A DNA stretch of 6,798 bases from positions 1 to 6,798 of the forward strand of contig DALTWQ010000068.1 of the NCBI GenBank assembly GCA_029987025.1, given 5' to 3'. Position numbers and translations under genes: made by a program. Under the pieces are notes generated by a model, which saw only the letters and a program-made list of their open reading frames with translations, was not told the origin of the DNA and ran no database searches. Position 1 is the stretch's first letter. The number at the start of each line of letters is the position of its first letter. This DNA comes from Methanocorpusculum sp. GTDB lineage: Archaea > Halobacteriota > Methanomicrobia > Methanomicrobiales > Methanocorpusculaceae. This document shows, one piece after another, positions 1 to 5,189 of the stretch.

Positions 1-106
1 TGGTATCCGGTCATATGTACATTACTATTAGTTTTCTTTTAGCATAATATTTTTTACAGAGCTGCTTTTTCAGAAGTAATCCCGTACTGAATTGAATAAT
101 GGTGGT

Positions 107-137
107 AAAAAAAGTATATTCTGCTTCTCAGAAGCAG
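107..137 (-). terminator. Hairpin plus T-run terminator of the 137-residue protein gene
   Basis: Read on the minus strand, a perfect 7-bp stem (CTGCTTC / GAAGCAG, three-base loop) starts directly after the stop codon. Seven bases after the stem comes a run of seven T (A7 at 107-113 on the plus strand). This is the form of an intrinsic terminator, and the oligo-T alone would fit archaeal termination. The DNA to the left (1-106) holds no gene I can support. Confidence 0.75.
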
Positions 138-551
138 TTACTTTGCTTTCTTCATCTGCTTAACTTCTTTAAAGAGGCGCTTGAACTCTTTTCCGATGTC
201 GCTTATTTCAGTGCAGCCGTCCATGTAAATCTCTTTTAATGATTTGTTTCCGCCGAAGCGTTCCAGAAGTGCATCCTGTGCCGCAGGGTCTCTGACGGTG
301 TCTCTTATTACCATATTGAAACGTCTGAGCGAGTTTCTCTGATACATCGCCTGGATTCTGAGAATTGCCAGAAGTTTTGCATAAAACTCTTTGTCATCAG
401 TATCTGCAGATGGAACCGGAAGCGGGAAGACTTTTTCTTCGTCTTCTCCGGGTGTTGTGCCGTACTTTTCATCAACCTCATGTTTCCAGTCGATAGTGCT
501 CTGGATTCTGTCAAGCATGGATGATGCTGCTTCGATTTTCTCCTGATTCAT
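138..551 (-). CDS. Hypothetical helical cytoplasmic protein, 137 aa
   Basis: I do not recognise a family. The protein is highly charged and appears almost wholly helical. One helix covers about residues 2-28, an acidic Pro-rich linker covers 31-50 (with FPLPVPS at 42-48), a long helical stretch covers 52-98, and a strongly basic helix closes the protein (120-137, ending KQMKKAK). There is no signal peptide, membrane segment or metal motif; the only cysteine is C113. The start is the ATG at 551, which has no Shine-Dalgarno but a TATA box about 25 bp upstream, as in leaderless archaeal genes. It lies 79 bp after mptD in the same orientation but seems to have its own promoter and ends in a strong terminator. 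Position beside mcm hints at, but does not show, a link to replication. The basic tail could contact nucleic acid, which is inference only. Confidence applies to its being a real gene. Confidence 0.8.
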   Translation of the reverse strand: MNQEKIEAASSMLDRIQSTIDWKHEVDEKYGTTPGEDEEKVFPLPVPSADTDDKEFYAKLLAILRIQAMYQRNSLRRFNMVIRDTVRDPAAQDALLERFGGNKSLKEIYMDGCTEISDIGKEFKRLFKEVKQMKKAK

Positions 552-571
552 ATTATAAAATGGGGTCTGCT

Positions 572-580
572 GATATATAT
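572..580 (-). promoter_or_regulatory. TATA box of the 137-residue protein gene
   Basis: On the minus strand ATATATATC is centred about 25 bp before the ATG at 551. The normal archaeal TATA-to-start distance puts transcription initiation at or within a base or two of the start codon, so the mRNA would be leaderless. This agrees with the lack of a Shine-Dalgarno. Confidence 0.5.
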
Positions 581-602
581 GAGTTCGGAAAAATATGAGT
601 TC
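577..602. repeat. Two direct copies of ATATGAGTTC, 16 bp apart
   Basis: The 10-base unit occurs at 577-586 and 593-602. Both copies are followed by purines (GGAAAAA and AAAAAA). One copy overlaps the TATA box of the downstream minus-strand gene and the other lies just upstream of it. It may be a regulator or BRE-related site, or only a small tandem duplication. Confidence 0.4.
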
Positions 603-608
603 AAAAAA
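589..608 (-). terminator. Probable oligo-T terminator after mptD
   Basis: On the minus strand a T6 run (603-608) and a T5 run (589-593) occur 23-42 bases after the mptD stop codon, with no stem. Archaeal polymerase can stop at such U-rich tracts. The downstream gene has its own TATA box here, which supports a transcript boundary. Confidence 0.35.
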
Positions 609-630
609 TGATTGTAATATCTGATAAAAT

Positions 631-954
631 TTATTCCAGAATCCGCATCATGGGATATCCGTTTTCGAACTTAAGCCCTGCTTTGCAGGTTGCACCGTTG
701 TAGTTCGTCTCAATAACTGCATCGTACATAGCGCCGGTTAACTCAGAGTATCCGAACGGATTTTCATTCATCAGCGAGCGGTCCAGGTGTACCTTGATGG
801 ATGTTACATACGGCTGAAGAGATACCGCACTTTCGATTGCCGCTTCTACTTTATCTGCAGTCGAACGGGAAATAGGGGTTCCGACAAACTGGTGATAGAG
901 TGCCCCAAGCTTGATTGCCGCTTCAAATACTGCATTTTCTCTGTCTGTTGCCAT
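631..954 (-). CDS. mptD: Archaeal dihydroneopterin aldolase (MptD)
   Basis: This enzyme cleaves 7,8-dihydroneopterin to 6-hydroxymethyl-7,8-dihydropterin and glycolaldehyde in the synthesis of the pterin part of tetrahydromethanopterin, the C1 carrier of methanogenesis. It acts in the cytoplasm and is unrelated to bacterial FolB. The 107 residues carry the hallmark N-terminal block of the archaeal family (MJ1585 type): FEAAIKLGALYHQFVGTPIS at 10-29, with H21 and Q22 as the likely active-site pair. A central YSELTG follows at 69-74 and a conserved GATCKAGLKFENGYP at 87-101 near the C-terminus. The length is slightly below the roughly 115 residues usual for the family. The start is the ATG at 954, with AGGT seven bases upstream. 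The gene follows mcm by 42 bp on the same strand, so cotranscription is likely. The identification is from remembered family motifs. Confidence 0.85.
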   Translation of the reverse strand: MATDRENAVFEAAIKLGALYHQFVGTPISRSTADKVEAAIESAVSLQPYVTSIKVHLDRSLMNENPFGYSELTGAMYDAVIETNYNGATCKAGLKFENGYPMMRILE

Positions 955-959
955 AATAG

Positions 960-965
960 TTACCT
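960..965 (-). promoter_or_regulatory. Ribosome binding site of mptD
   Basis: AGGTAA on the minus strand, with AGGT seven bases before the ATG at 954. A Shine-Dalgarno here suits translation from a leadered mRNA, in line with readthrough from mcm, whereas the singly transcribed genes of the window lack one. Confidence 0.5.
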
Positions 966-996
966 GATGTTTCGTATTATTTTCTAATTATACGTA

Positions 997-3129
997 TTAT
1001 ACTAATTTAATTATGCCGTTTTTCGGAAGAATAACTTCGCCGCCGGCTCTCATACTGTCGATAGCCCGTTCAATTTCTTCTTTTGTGTAATTCATGCCGG
1101 TAAGATGCCTGTACACATCATCGAGCTTTGCTGTTTTCGTCGAATCCGCAAGTTCTTTAATTGCTTCCTTTAAATCACGGCGAAGAGTTCTTCCCGCCTT
1201 GGTAGTTGTTGATGCAATCTTATCAATGTCAAAGTTTCCGGTCTTTGCGTCGTAGGCAACCTGACGCAGACAGGCATCAACAATTTTTATGACGCGGGCA
1301 GCATCATCCATGGATACTTTGTCTGCAAGGCGGACACGTGCACTTGCTTCTGCGAGACGCACCAGTGCTTCCAGCTGACGTGCGGTAACCGGAACCGGCT
1401 TATCTGTACTTTCGTAGGCAACGCTTCTGAGTTTTCTGTAGTACTCGACAAGCGTGTTTTTCGCATCCTCTGCTAATATCGGGAAACACGTACGCTTCGC
1501 ATATGCGAGATACTTGCGTAAAAGTTCCGCATCGATTTCAGCAGTGACCGGTTTGAGCAGTTCTTTGAAGTACTCGTCATCAGCACCTTTGATGGGATAT
1601 TTCTGATGCCGCATAATCTCTTCACCGGCAGAGTGAGCCTTTAAGATGTGTTTTGCGATGTTTAAGTCGCGGTTCTCGTTCGGCTGGTCCTTCATAATGA
1701 ATATGAGGTCGAAACGGGACAGAAGCGACGGAGGCATGTTAATCTGCTCCGAGATATTTGAATACTCATCGAAGCGTCCGAGCTTCGGGTTTGCAGCGCC
1801 TAAAAGGGAACAGCGGGTACGAAGTGTTGCACTGATGCCCGCTTTTGCGACGGAAATGGACTGCTGTTCCATTGCTTCGTGAAGGGACGAGCGGTCTTCC
1901 TTCTGCATCTTATCCATTTCATCAACGGCTGCCATTCCTTTATCAGCGAGAACGAGCGCTCCTGCTTCAAGTGTCCATCTGCCGCCTTCCATATCATCTT
2001 TTACGGCTGCTGCTGTCAGACCGGCGGATGATGCGGATTTTCCTGAGGTGTAGACGCCGCGGGGCGCTAATTTGATGACGTAGCGTAAGAGCTGGGACTT
2101 TGCAATACCGGGGTCACCCACGAGTAAGACATGGATGTCGCCTCGAAGCGTACTTCCGTCCGGCATTTCCTTGGCGATTCCGCCGAAGAGCTGCAGAGCG
2201 ATTGCTTCTTTTACGTCGTCGTTACCGTAGATAGTGGGCGCAATTGACCGGGCAATTTTGCCGTAGATGGCCGGGTCTGTAGCCATGTCTTTAATGACTG
2301 CTTCGTCCTCTTCGGAGATGTTGACCTCTTCAAACTCCTTGATGGAGATTTCGATGGAGTTGCACTCAACGTAGAGATCAAACACGGTGCTTTTCTGACC
2401 GTTCTGCATTCGCTGTACGCTTCGTAAGATTCCGTTGATGATGACACGGTCTCCCGGGGATACTATGCCGCAGATATCATCAACACAGTCGATGTCGATG
2501 TTCTGCGGCTGTTCACCGCCGCGGAGTCCTTCGGGGGTTTCCTGGATTCTGAGTTTTTGTGAGTCGATGAAGGTGGATAAACTCTGGACAAGTTCGAGTT
2601 TTTTCTGCGTACACTCGGCGTTTCCGCACATGTCCGGTTCGCTGTAGGTGCCGTACTCCTGGACTTTGCGGGTGATGTGTCCGTTTGCGCAGCGGAATGC
2701 GCCGACTACAAGCCGCGGGCGCACTTCGGTTACGCGACGGATGATTCCGTCGATGCTGATGAATTTATTGATGTGTTCGGACCGGATATTTCTGATATTG
2801 ATTTTCCGCGGAAGGTGGATAAAGCGGATGTTCATACCGGTGATGACATCTTCGGTGATGTCTTCTCCTTCGACGTTTTTCGCGGAGATGAGGTTTCCCT
2901 GCCGGATTGCGTCCTTGATGTCGCCTAAGGTTTTTCCGGGACGCTCAAGTAAGTCATCTGCTAAGATGATTCCTGTTTTTCCGTATTTTTCCAGGACATC
3001 GTACTCGATTATCATCGAGCGGGTGCTCGGGTACTCTCTGGCTATTTTATTCAGTACTGATTTGTATTTCTTTTTCAGAAATCCTGCCCATTCTTCAGCA
3101 CGGTCTATTACTTCAAGTTCTTCTGTCAT
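997..3129 (-). CDS. mcm: MCM replicative DNA helicase
   Basis: This is the ATP-driven hexameric helicase that unwinds DNA ahead of the archaeal replication fork. It has 710 residues (numbered from the ATG at 3129). The N-terminal domain covers about 1-265, with a zinc site C147, H151, C168, C173 in its OB fold. The AAA+ domain has Walker A GDPGIAKSQ at 338-346 (K344), Walker B with D403 and E404, the pre-sensor hairpin near 425-436 (K429), sensor 1 N447 (GAANP), and arginine finger R472 in LSRFD. A C-terminal winged helix covers about 645-710. All catalytic residues are present, there is no intein, and length is normal. The GTG at 3135 also opens the frame, but it lies inside the ribosome binding site, so the ATG is preferred. 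The gene is divergent from the toxin-antitoxin pair and is followed 42 bp later by mptD. Confidence 0.97.
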   Translation of the reverse strand: MTEELEVIDRAEEWAGFLKKKYKSVLNKIAREYPSTRSMIIEYDVLEKYGKTGIILADDLLERPGKTLGDIKDAIRQGNLISAKNVEGEDITEDVITGMNIRFIHLPRKINIRNIRSEHINKFISIDGIIRRVTEVRPRLVVGAFRCANGHITRKVQEYGTYSEPDMCGNAECTQKKLELVQSLSTFIDSQKLRIQETPEGLRGGEQPQNIDIDCVDDICGIVSPGDRVIINGILRSVQRMQNGQKSTVFDLYVECNSIEISIKEFEEVNISEEDEAVIKDMATDPAIYGKIARSIAPTIYGNDDVKEAIALQLFGGIAKEMPDGSTLRGDIHVLLVGDPGIAKSQLLRYVIKLAPRGVYTSGKSASSAGLTAAAVKDDMEGGRWTLEAGALVLADKGMAAVDEMDKMQKEDRSSLHEAMEQQSISVAKAGISATLRTRCSLLGAANPKLGRFDEYSNISEQINMPPSLLSRFDLIFIMKDQPNENRDLNIAKHILKAHSAGEEIMRHQKYPIKGADDEYFKELLKPVTAEIDAELLRKYLAYAKRTCFPILAEDAKNTLVEYYRKLRSVAYESTDKPVPVTARQLEALVRLAEASARVRLADKVSMDDAARVIKIVDACLRQVAYDAKTGNFDIDKIASTTTKAGRTLRRDLKEAIKELADSTKTAKLDDVYRHLTGMNYTKEEIERAIDSMRAGGEVILPKNGIIKLV

Positions 3130-3132
3130 GTC

Positions 3133-3139
3133 CACCTCC
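3133..3139 (-). promoter_or_regulatory. Strong Shine-Dalgarno that sets the mcm start at 3129
   Basis: The minus strand reads AAGGAGGTGGACATG. GGAGGTG is complementary to the 16S rRNA 3' end and leaves five bases between GGAGG and the ATG at 3129. The alternative GTG (3133-3135) is itself part of this site, so it could not be served by it. Confidence 0.8.
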
Positions 3140-3176
3140 TTATAGGAATTTTTGAGTCTGTATATGTTGGTCGGCA

Positions 3177-3185
3177 GATATAATA
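3177..3185 (-). promoter_or_regulatory. Probable TATA box of mcm
   Basis: The minus strand reads TATTATATC about 52 bp upstream of the ATG at 3129. Initiation some 26 bp downstream would give a leader of about 26 bases containing the Shine-Dalgarno. Other AT-rich candidates lie further upstream (3244-3254), so this choice is tentative. Confidence 0.4.
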
Positions 3186-3246
3186 ATAGTGTTGAGTCGT
3201 TGTAATGACGCAGTCACATCTCCATAATTCATTTTCATAAATAAAC

Positions 3247-3254
3247 TATATATG
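3247..3254 (+). promoter_or_regulatory. Probable TATA box of the toxin-antitoxin operon
   Basis: TATATATG follows AAAC in a very AT-rich stretch. Initiation about 26 bp downstream (near 3276) would leave a leader of some 25 bases. That leader contains GGTG at 3288-3291, a weak ribosome binding site ten bases before the antitoxin ATG. Confidence 0.45.
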
Positions 3255-3302
3255 AACATAATACACACATATTATAATCATATTGTTGGTGTTATGCGCA
3301 TA
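3251..3302. promoter_or_regulatory. Candidate operator: paired TATG-NN-CATA palindromes
   Basis: TATGAACATA (3251-3260) and TATGCGCATA (3293-3302) share the same arms around a two-base centre and are exactly 42 bp apart, close to four helical turns. The first overlaps the TATA box, the second ends on the first base of the antitoxin ATG. RelB/DinJ antitoxins usually repress their own operon by binding palindromes through a ribbon-helix-helix domain. That these are the sites is inference. Confidence 0.45.
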
Positions 3303-3586
3303 TGACTAAAGTAAGTACTAATATAACTCTTGACCCGGAACTGAAAGCAGCGGCCCAGGCTCTTCTTGGTGAGATGGGGATGGATTTGTCAACTGCGGTT
3401 ACCATCTTTTTGAAACAGATGATTCGTGAACGTGCAATCCCGTTTACGATTTCTCTTGCCTCACCGAACGCCGAGACATCTGCAGCGCTTAATGAGTATT
3501 ATGCAATGTGCGAAAACAAGGCAGTATACAAGCGATATAACTCCTTTGCCGATGTGGTAAAAGACGCTGAAAAAAAGGATGACTAA
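3302..3586 (+). CDS. RelB/DinJ family antitoxin
   Basis: This is the antitoxin of a type II toxin-antitoxin pair. It is expected to neutralise the downstream YafQ-like nuclease by direct binding and, with it, to repress the operon. The 94 residues fit the DinJ layout: an N-terminal ribbon-helix-helix with strand 4-10 (VSTNITL), helix about 12-24, the GMGMDLSTAV turn at 25-34 and a second helix to about 44. The family signature RERAIPF follows at 42-48 (DinJ has REKALPF). A charged C-terminal part ends in NSFADVVKDAEKKDD, which would wrap the toxin. The start is the ATG at 3302; no in-frame alternative is evident. The last 8 bp overlap the toxin gene, implying translational coupling. It is divergent from mcm. 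A gene symbol is withheld because archaeal naming varies (relB or dinJ). Confidence 0.92.
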   Translation: MTKVSTNITLDPELKAAAQALLGEMGMDLSTAVTIFLKQMIRERAIPFTISLASPNAETSAALNEYYAMCENKAVYKRYNSFADVVKDAEKKDD

Positions 3587-3857
3587 TCTGGCAATTGTTC
3601 CGTCAAATCAGTTCATGAAGGATTTGAAGCGGGCATTAAAACGCGGTGTTGATATACAGCGGCTTGATGATGTCGTTACAAAACTGAGCCGCAAAGAAAA
3701 ACTTCCGCGGGAGTATCATGACCATGCGCTAAACGGCATCTATCGTGAATTCAGAGAATGTCACGTCTCGCCTGACTGGCTGCTGATTTACCGGATTCAT
3801 GAAAAAGAACTTGAACTGTTTCTGTTCCGGTATGGAACACATGCTGATTTGTTCTGA
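3579..3857 (+). CDS. yafQ: YafQ family toxin (mRNA endoribonuclease)
   Basis: This is a type II toxin of the RelE/ParE superfamily, YafQ branch. Bacterial members cut mRNA in the ribosome and stop growth unless held by the antitoxin. At 92 residues it matches YafQ length. Residues corresponding to those of the E. coli YafQ active site are all visible: H49 (DHALNG), H62, D66 and W67 (HVSPDWLLIY at 62-71), H88 and the terminal F92 (GTHADLF at 86-92). It should therefore be catalytically intact. The ATG lies inside the end of the antitoxin gene, with only AAGG immediately before it, so expression probably depends on coupling to antitoxin translation. The gene ends the operon; an imperfect GC hairpin and a T-rich stretch follow. 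Confidence 0.92.
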   Translation: MTNLAIVPSNQFMKDLKRALKRGVDIQRLDDVVTKLSRKEKLPREYHDHALNGIYREFRECHVSPDWLLIYRIHEKELELFLFRYGTHADLF

Positions 3858-3872
3858 ATCAGCGGATTTTAT

Positions 3873-3905
3873 GGGAATCCCGGCCGGAGTTTCCGCTTCT
3901 CTTTT
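3873..3905 (+). terminator. Possible terminator after the toxin gene
   Basis: An imperfect inverted repeat (GGAA / TTCC arms around a CCGGCCGG core) is followed by the pyrimidine-rich CTTCTCTTTT. The stem has mismatches and the T-run is only four long, so this is weak. Confidence 0.25.
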
Positions 3906-3957
3906 AACCGGATAAAAAACAATGCCGTAAGGATGTTTTTGTCTCAATGAACCAGAG

Positions 3958-3968
3958 ATAAATTATAT
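3958..3968 (+). promoter_or_regulatory. Probable TATA box of the membrane protein gene
   Basis: ATAAATTATAT lies in the 164-bp gap between the toxin and membrane protein genes. Initiation about 26 bp downstream falls near 3988-3990. That is just past the ATG at 3986 and 32-34 bases before the one at 4022. Confidence 0.4.
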
Positions 3969-4021
3969 TCATCCGGACAGTCAATATGTTACACTATCCT
4001 GAGAAAACAGGCTGTATTATC

Positions 4022-5050
4022 ATGGACGAAGCTGCAAAAGATGAGGCACGGAATTATATTACAGCAGCAGGCTTCTTCATCATGGGAAGTATATGGCTGT
4101 TTTCTCTTATCCTTACTCTTTCGGGAGGCAGTACATCAGACATCGATTCTGCCGTCTATTTTATCGTCAGCGGCGGCATGGTTATCATAGCAACTCTTCT
4201 TGCTGTTCTCCGGAAAAGAGATCTGCTGGTAATCTTCTTCCTCGTAATAGTGCTGCAGAATATTCTGCGCGGATTCCAGGTTGACGATTTATGCGGTGCT
4301 GTATCAGTGCTATTCTTCCTTCTTGTTGCGCTGCTCAATATGTCGTTAAAGAACAAAGCCGTACTGTACTTTTGGATGTTCCCGATAGTTCTTATTGTCC
4401 TTAACGTCAACCATCTGTTTATCCATTCTGAAGTTTTAGATATCATCTGTTTTGCGTTATACGTTATTCTCCACTACTACTCGGCTATTGCACGTGCAGC
4501 TGAAAGAATCAATCTTCCGCTTAGCAGGGCGTTTAAATCCGGGGATAAAATTGACCTCGCTGTATCAGGGCCGATTATAGGATATATGGTACTTGCCTTA
4601 CCATCTTTAGCGTATGGTCTCAATTATTTCTTCGAAGATGCCTTACTTCCGCTTGAATCAATTGCGGCTCTTGACTTTATCTGTGCGGTATTCCTCCTGT
4701 ATATGGGAATCCTTCTCCACTGTGTAGCAAAAATGCGGTTTACGCCGGTGCTGTTCATTCTTGCCGCAATAGCGACCATATCTTTTCACCTGGTATCAGG
4801 TCCTGCCGTCTTTGGAGTGGGCATTCTCTTTATCATCATCGGTTTATTTGCTCTGCTTAGAAAAGAACGCAGAATTATGGCGGGCATTATGATGATAGTT
4901 TACGGATGTTCAACATTTTTCTCTACCTATTCAGGAGGTTCCGGCATTTATCTGCCGGAAGTATCAGTTGTTTTAAATCTGATTCCGTTTGCGATTGCCG
5001 TATATCTTGCAATAGCTATCTATTCGCACCGCGGTATTCCGGTTGTCTGA
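4022..5050 (+). CDS. 12-helix membrane protein, apparent tandem of two AceTr/SatP-like six-helix units
   Basis: This integral membrane protein of 342 residues has no assigned function. About twelve hydrophobic segments are seen, near 14-34, 44-63, 67-82, 92-107, 113-130, 137-156, 180-200, 215-234, 240-258, 262-279, 286-302 and 313-335. The two halves (about 12-170 and 179-342) have the same helix spacing. Both open with a Gly-rich helix (AAGFFIMG, VSGPIIG), carry a basic loop before helix 5 (SLKNKAV at 108-114, LLRKERR at 278-284) and end in Tyr/Ala helices then basic and Pro residues (HYYSAIARAAERINLPL at 151-167, AVYLAIAIYSHRGIPVV at 326-342). This pattern resembles the GPR1/FUN34/YaaH acetate transporters, although the NPAPLGL signature is not kept. 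A transporter role is inference. The ATG at 3986 would add 12 residues; 4022 is preferred because the TATA box places initiation after 3986 and AGG precedes 4022 by ten bases. Confidence 0.8.
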   Translation: MDEAAKDEARNYITAAGFFIMGSIWLFSLILTLSGGSTSDIDSAVYFIVSGGMVIIATLLAVLRKRDLLVIFFLVIVLQNILRGFQVDDLCGAVSVLFFLLVALLNMSLKNKAVLYFWMFPIVLIVLNVNHLFIHSEVLDIICFALYVILHYYSAIARAAERINLPLSRAFKSGDKIDLAVSGPIIGYMVLALPSLAYGLNYFFEDALLPLESIAALDFICAVFLLYMGILLHCVAKMRFTPVLFILAAIATISFHLVSGPAVFGVGILFIIIGLFALLRKERRIMAGIMMIVYGCSTFFSTYSGGSGIYLPEVSVVLNLIPFAIAVYLAIAIYSHRGIPVV

Positions 5051-5149
5051 AGTTCTGCAGGATGTAATGGCTTCAGCACGTATTATTCACGCTGCTGTTT
5101 TTTCTGCACCCTGTGAGGGGAAAAATAGCTTCTGTCAAGAGGTAATATG

Positions 5150-5169
5150 GTTACAAAATAGTTACAAAA
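5150..5169. repeat. Tandem GTTACAAAA repeat
   Basis: GTTACAAAA occurs at 5150-5158 and 5161-5169, an 11-bp period of about one helical turn, in the gap between two convergent genes. It merges into the A8 run of the terminator. No function is evident. Confidence 0.4.
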
Positions 5170-5182
5170 AAAAGATTTTTTT
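5166..5182. terminator. Two-way oligo-A/oligo-T terminator between convergent genes
   Basis: A8-GA-T7 sits between the membrane protein stop (5050) and the ilvE stop (5190). It gives a T-run on both strands, T7 for plus-strand transcription and T8 for minus-strand transcription. The A and T runs could also pair as a weak hairpin. It lies only 8 bp past the ilvE stop. Confidence 0.6.
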
Positions 5183-5189
5183 ATCCGGC

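Noticed and set aside
997..3129. Possible intein or frameshift in mcm
   Set aside because: Archaeal mcm genes often carry inteins near Walker A or the arginine finger, but here all motifs are uninterrupted and the 710-residue length is normal.
2648..3145. 165-codon open frame on the plus strand opposite the mcm N-terminus
   Set aside because: It lies wholly antisense to a certain MCM gene, the product is of low complexity and like no family, and long mirror frames are common opposite biased codons.
3206..3216. TGAC-GCA-GTCA inverted repeat in the mcm upstream region
   Set aside because: The arms are only four bases and do not extend, so it is too short to claim as an operator.
3294..3305. 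Tiny frame ATG-CGC-ATA-TGA whose stop overlaps the antitoxin ATG
   Set aside because: Three codons arise easily by chance and are explained by the TATGCGCATA palindrome at the same place. No ribosome binding site favours it over the real start.
3729..3947. 72-codon minus-strand frame opposite the toxin gene
   Set aside because: It is mostly antisense to the YafQ-like gene, which keeps all its catalytic residues. No promoter or homology is visible.
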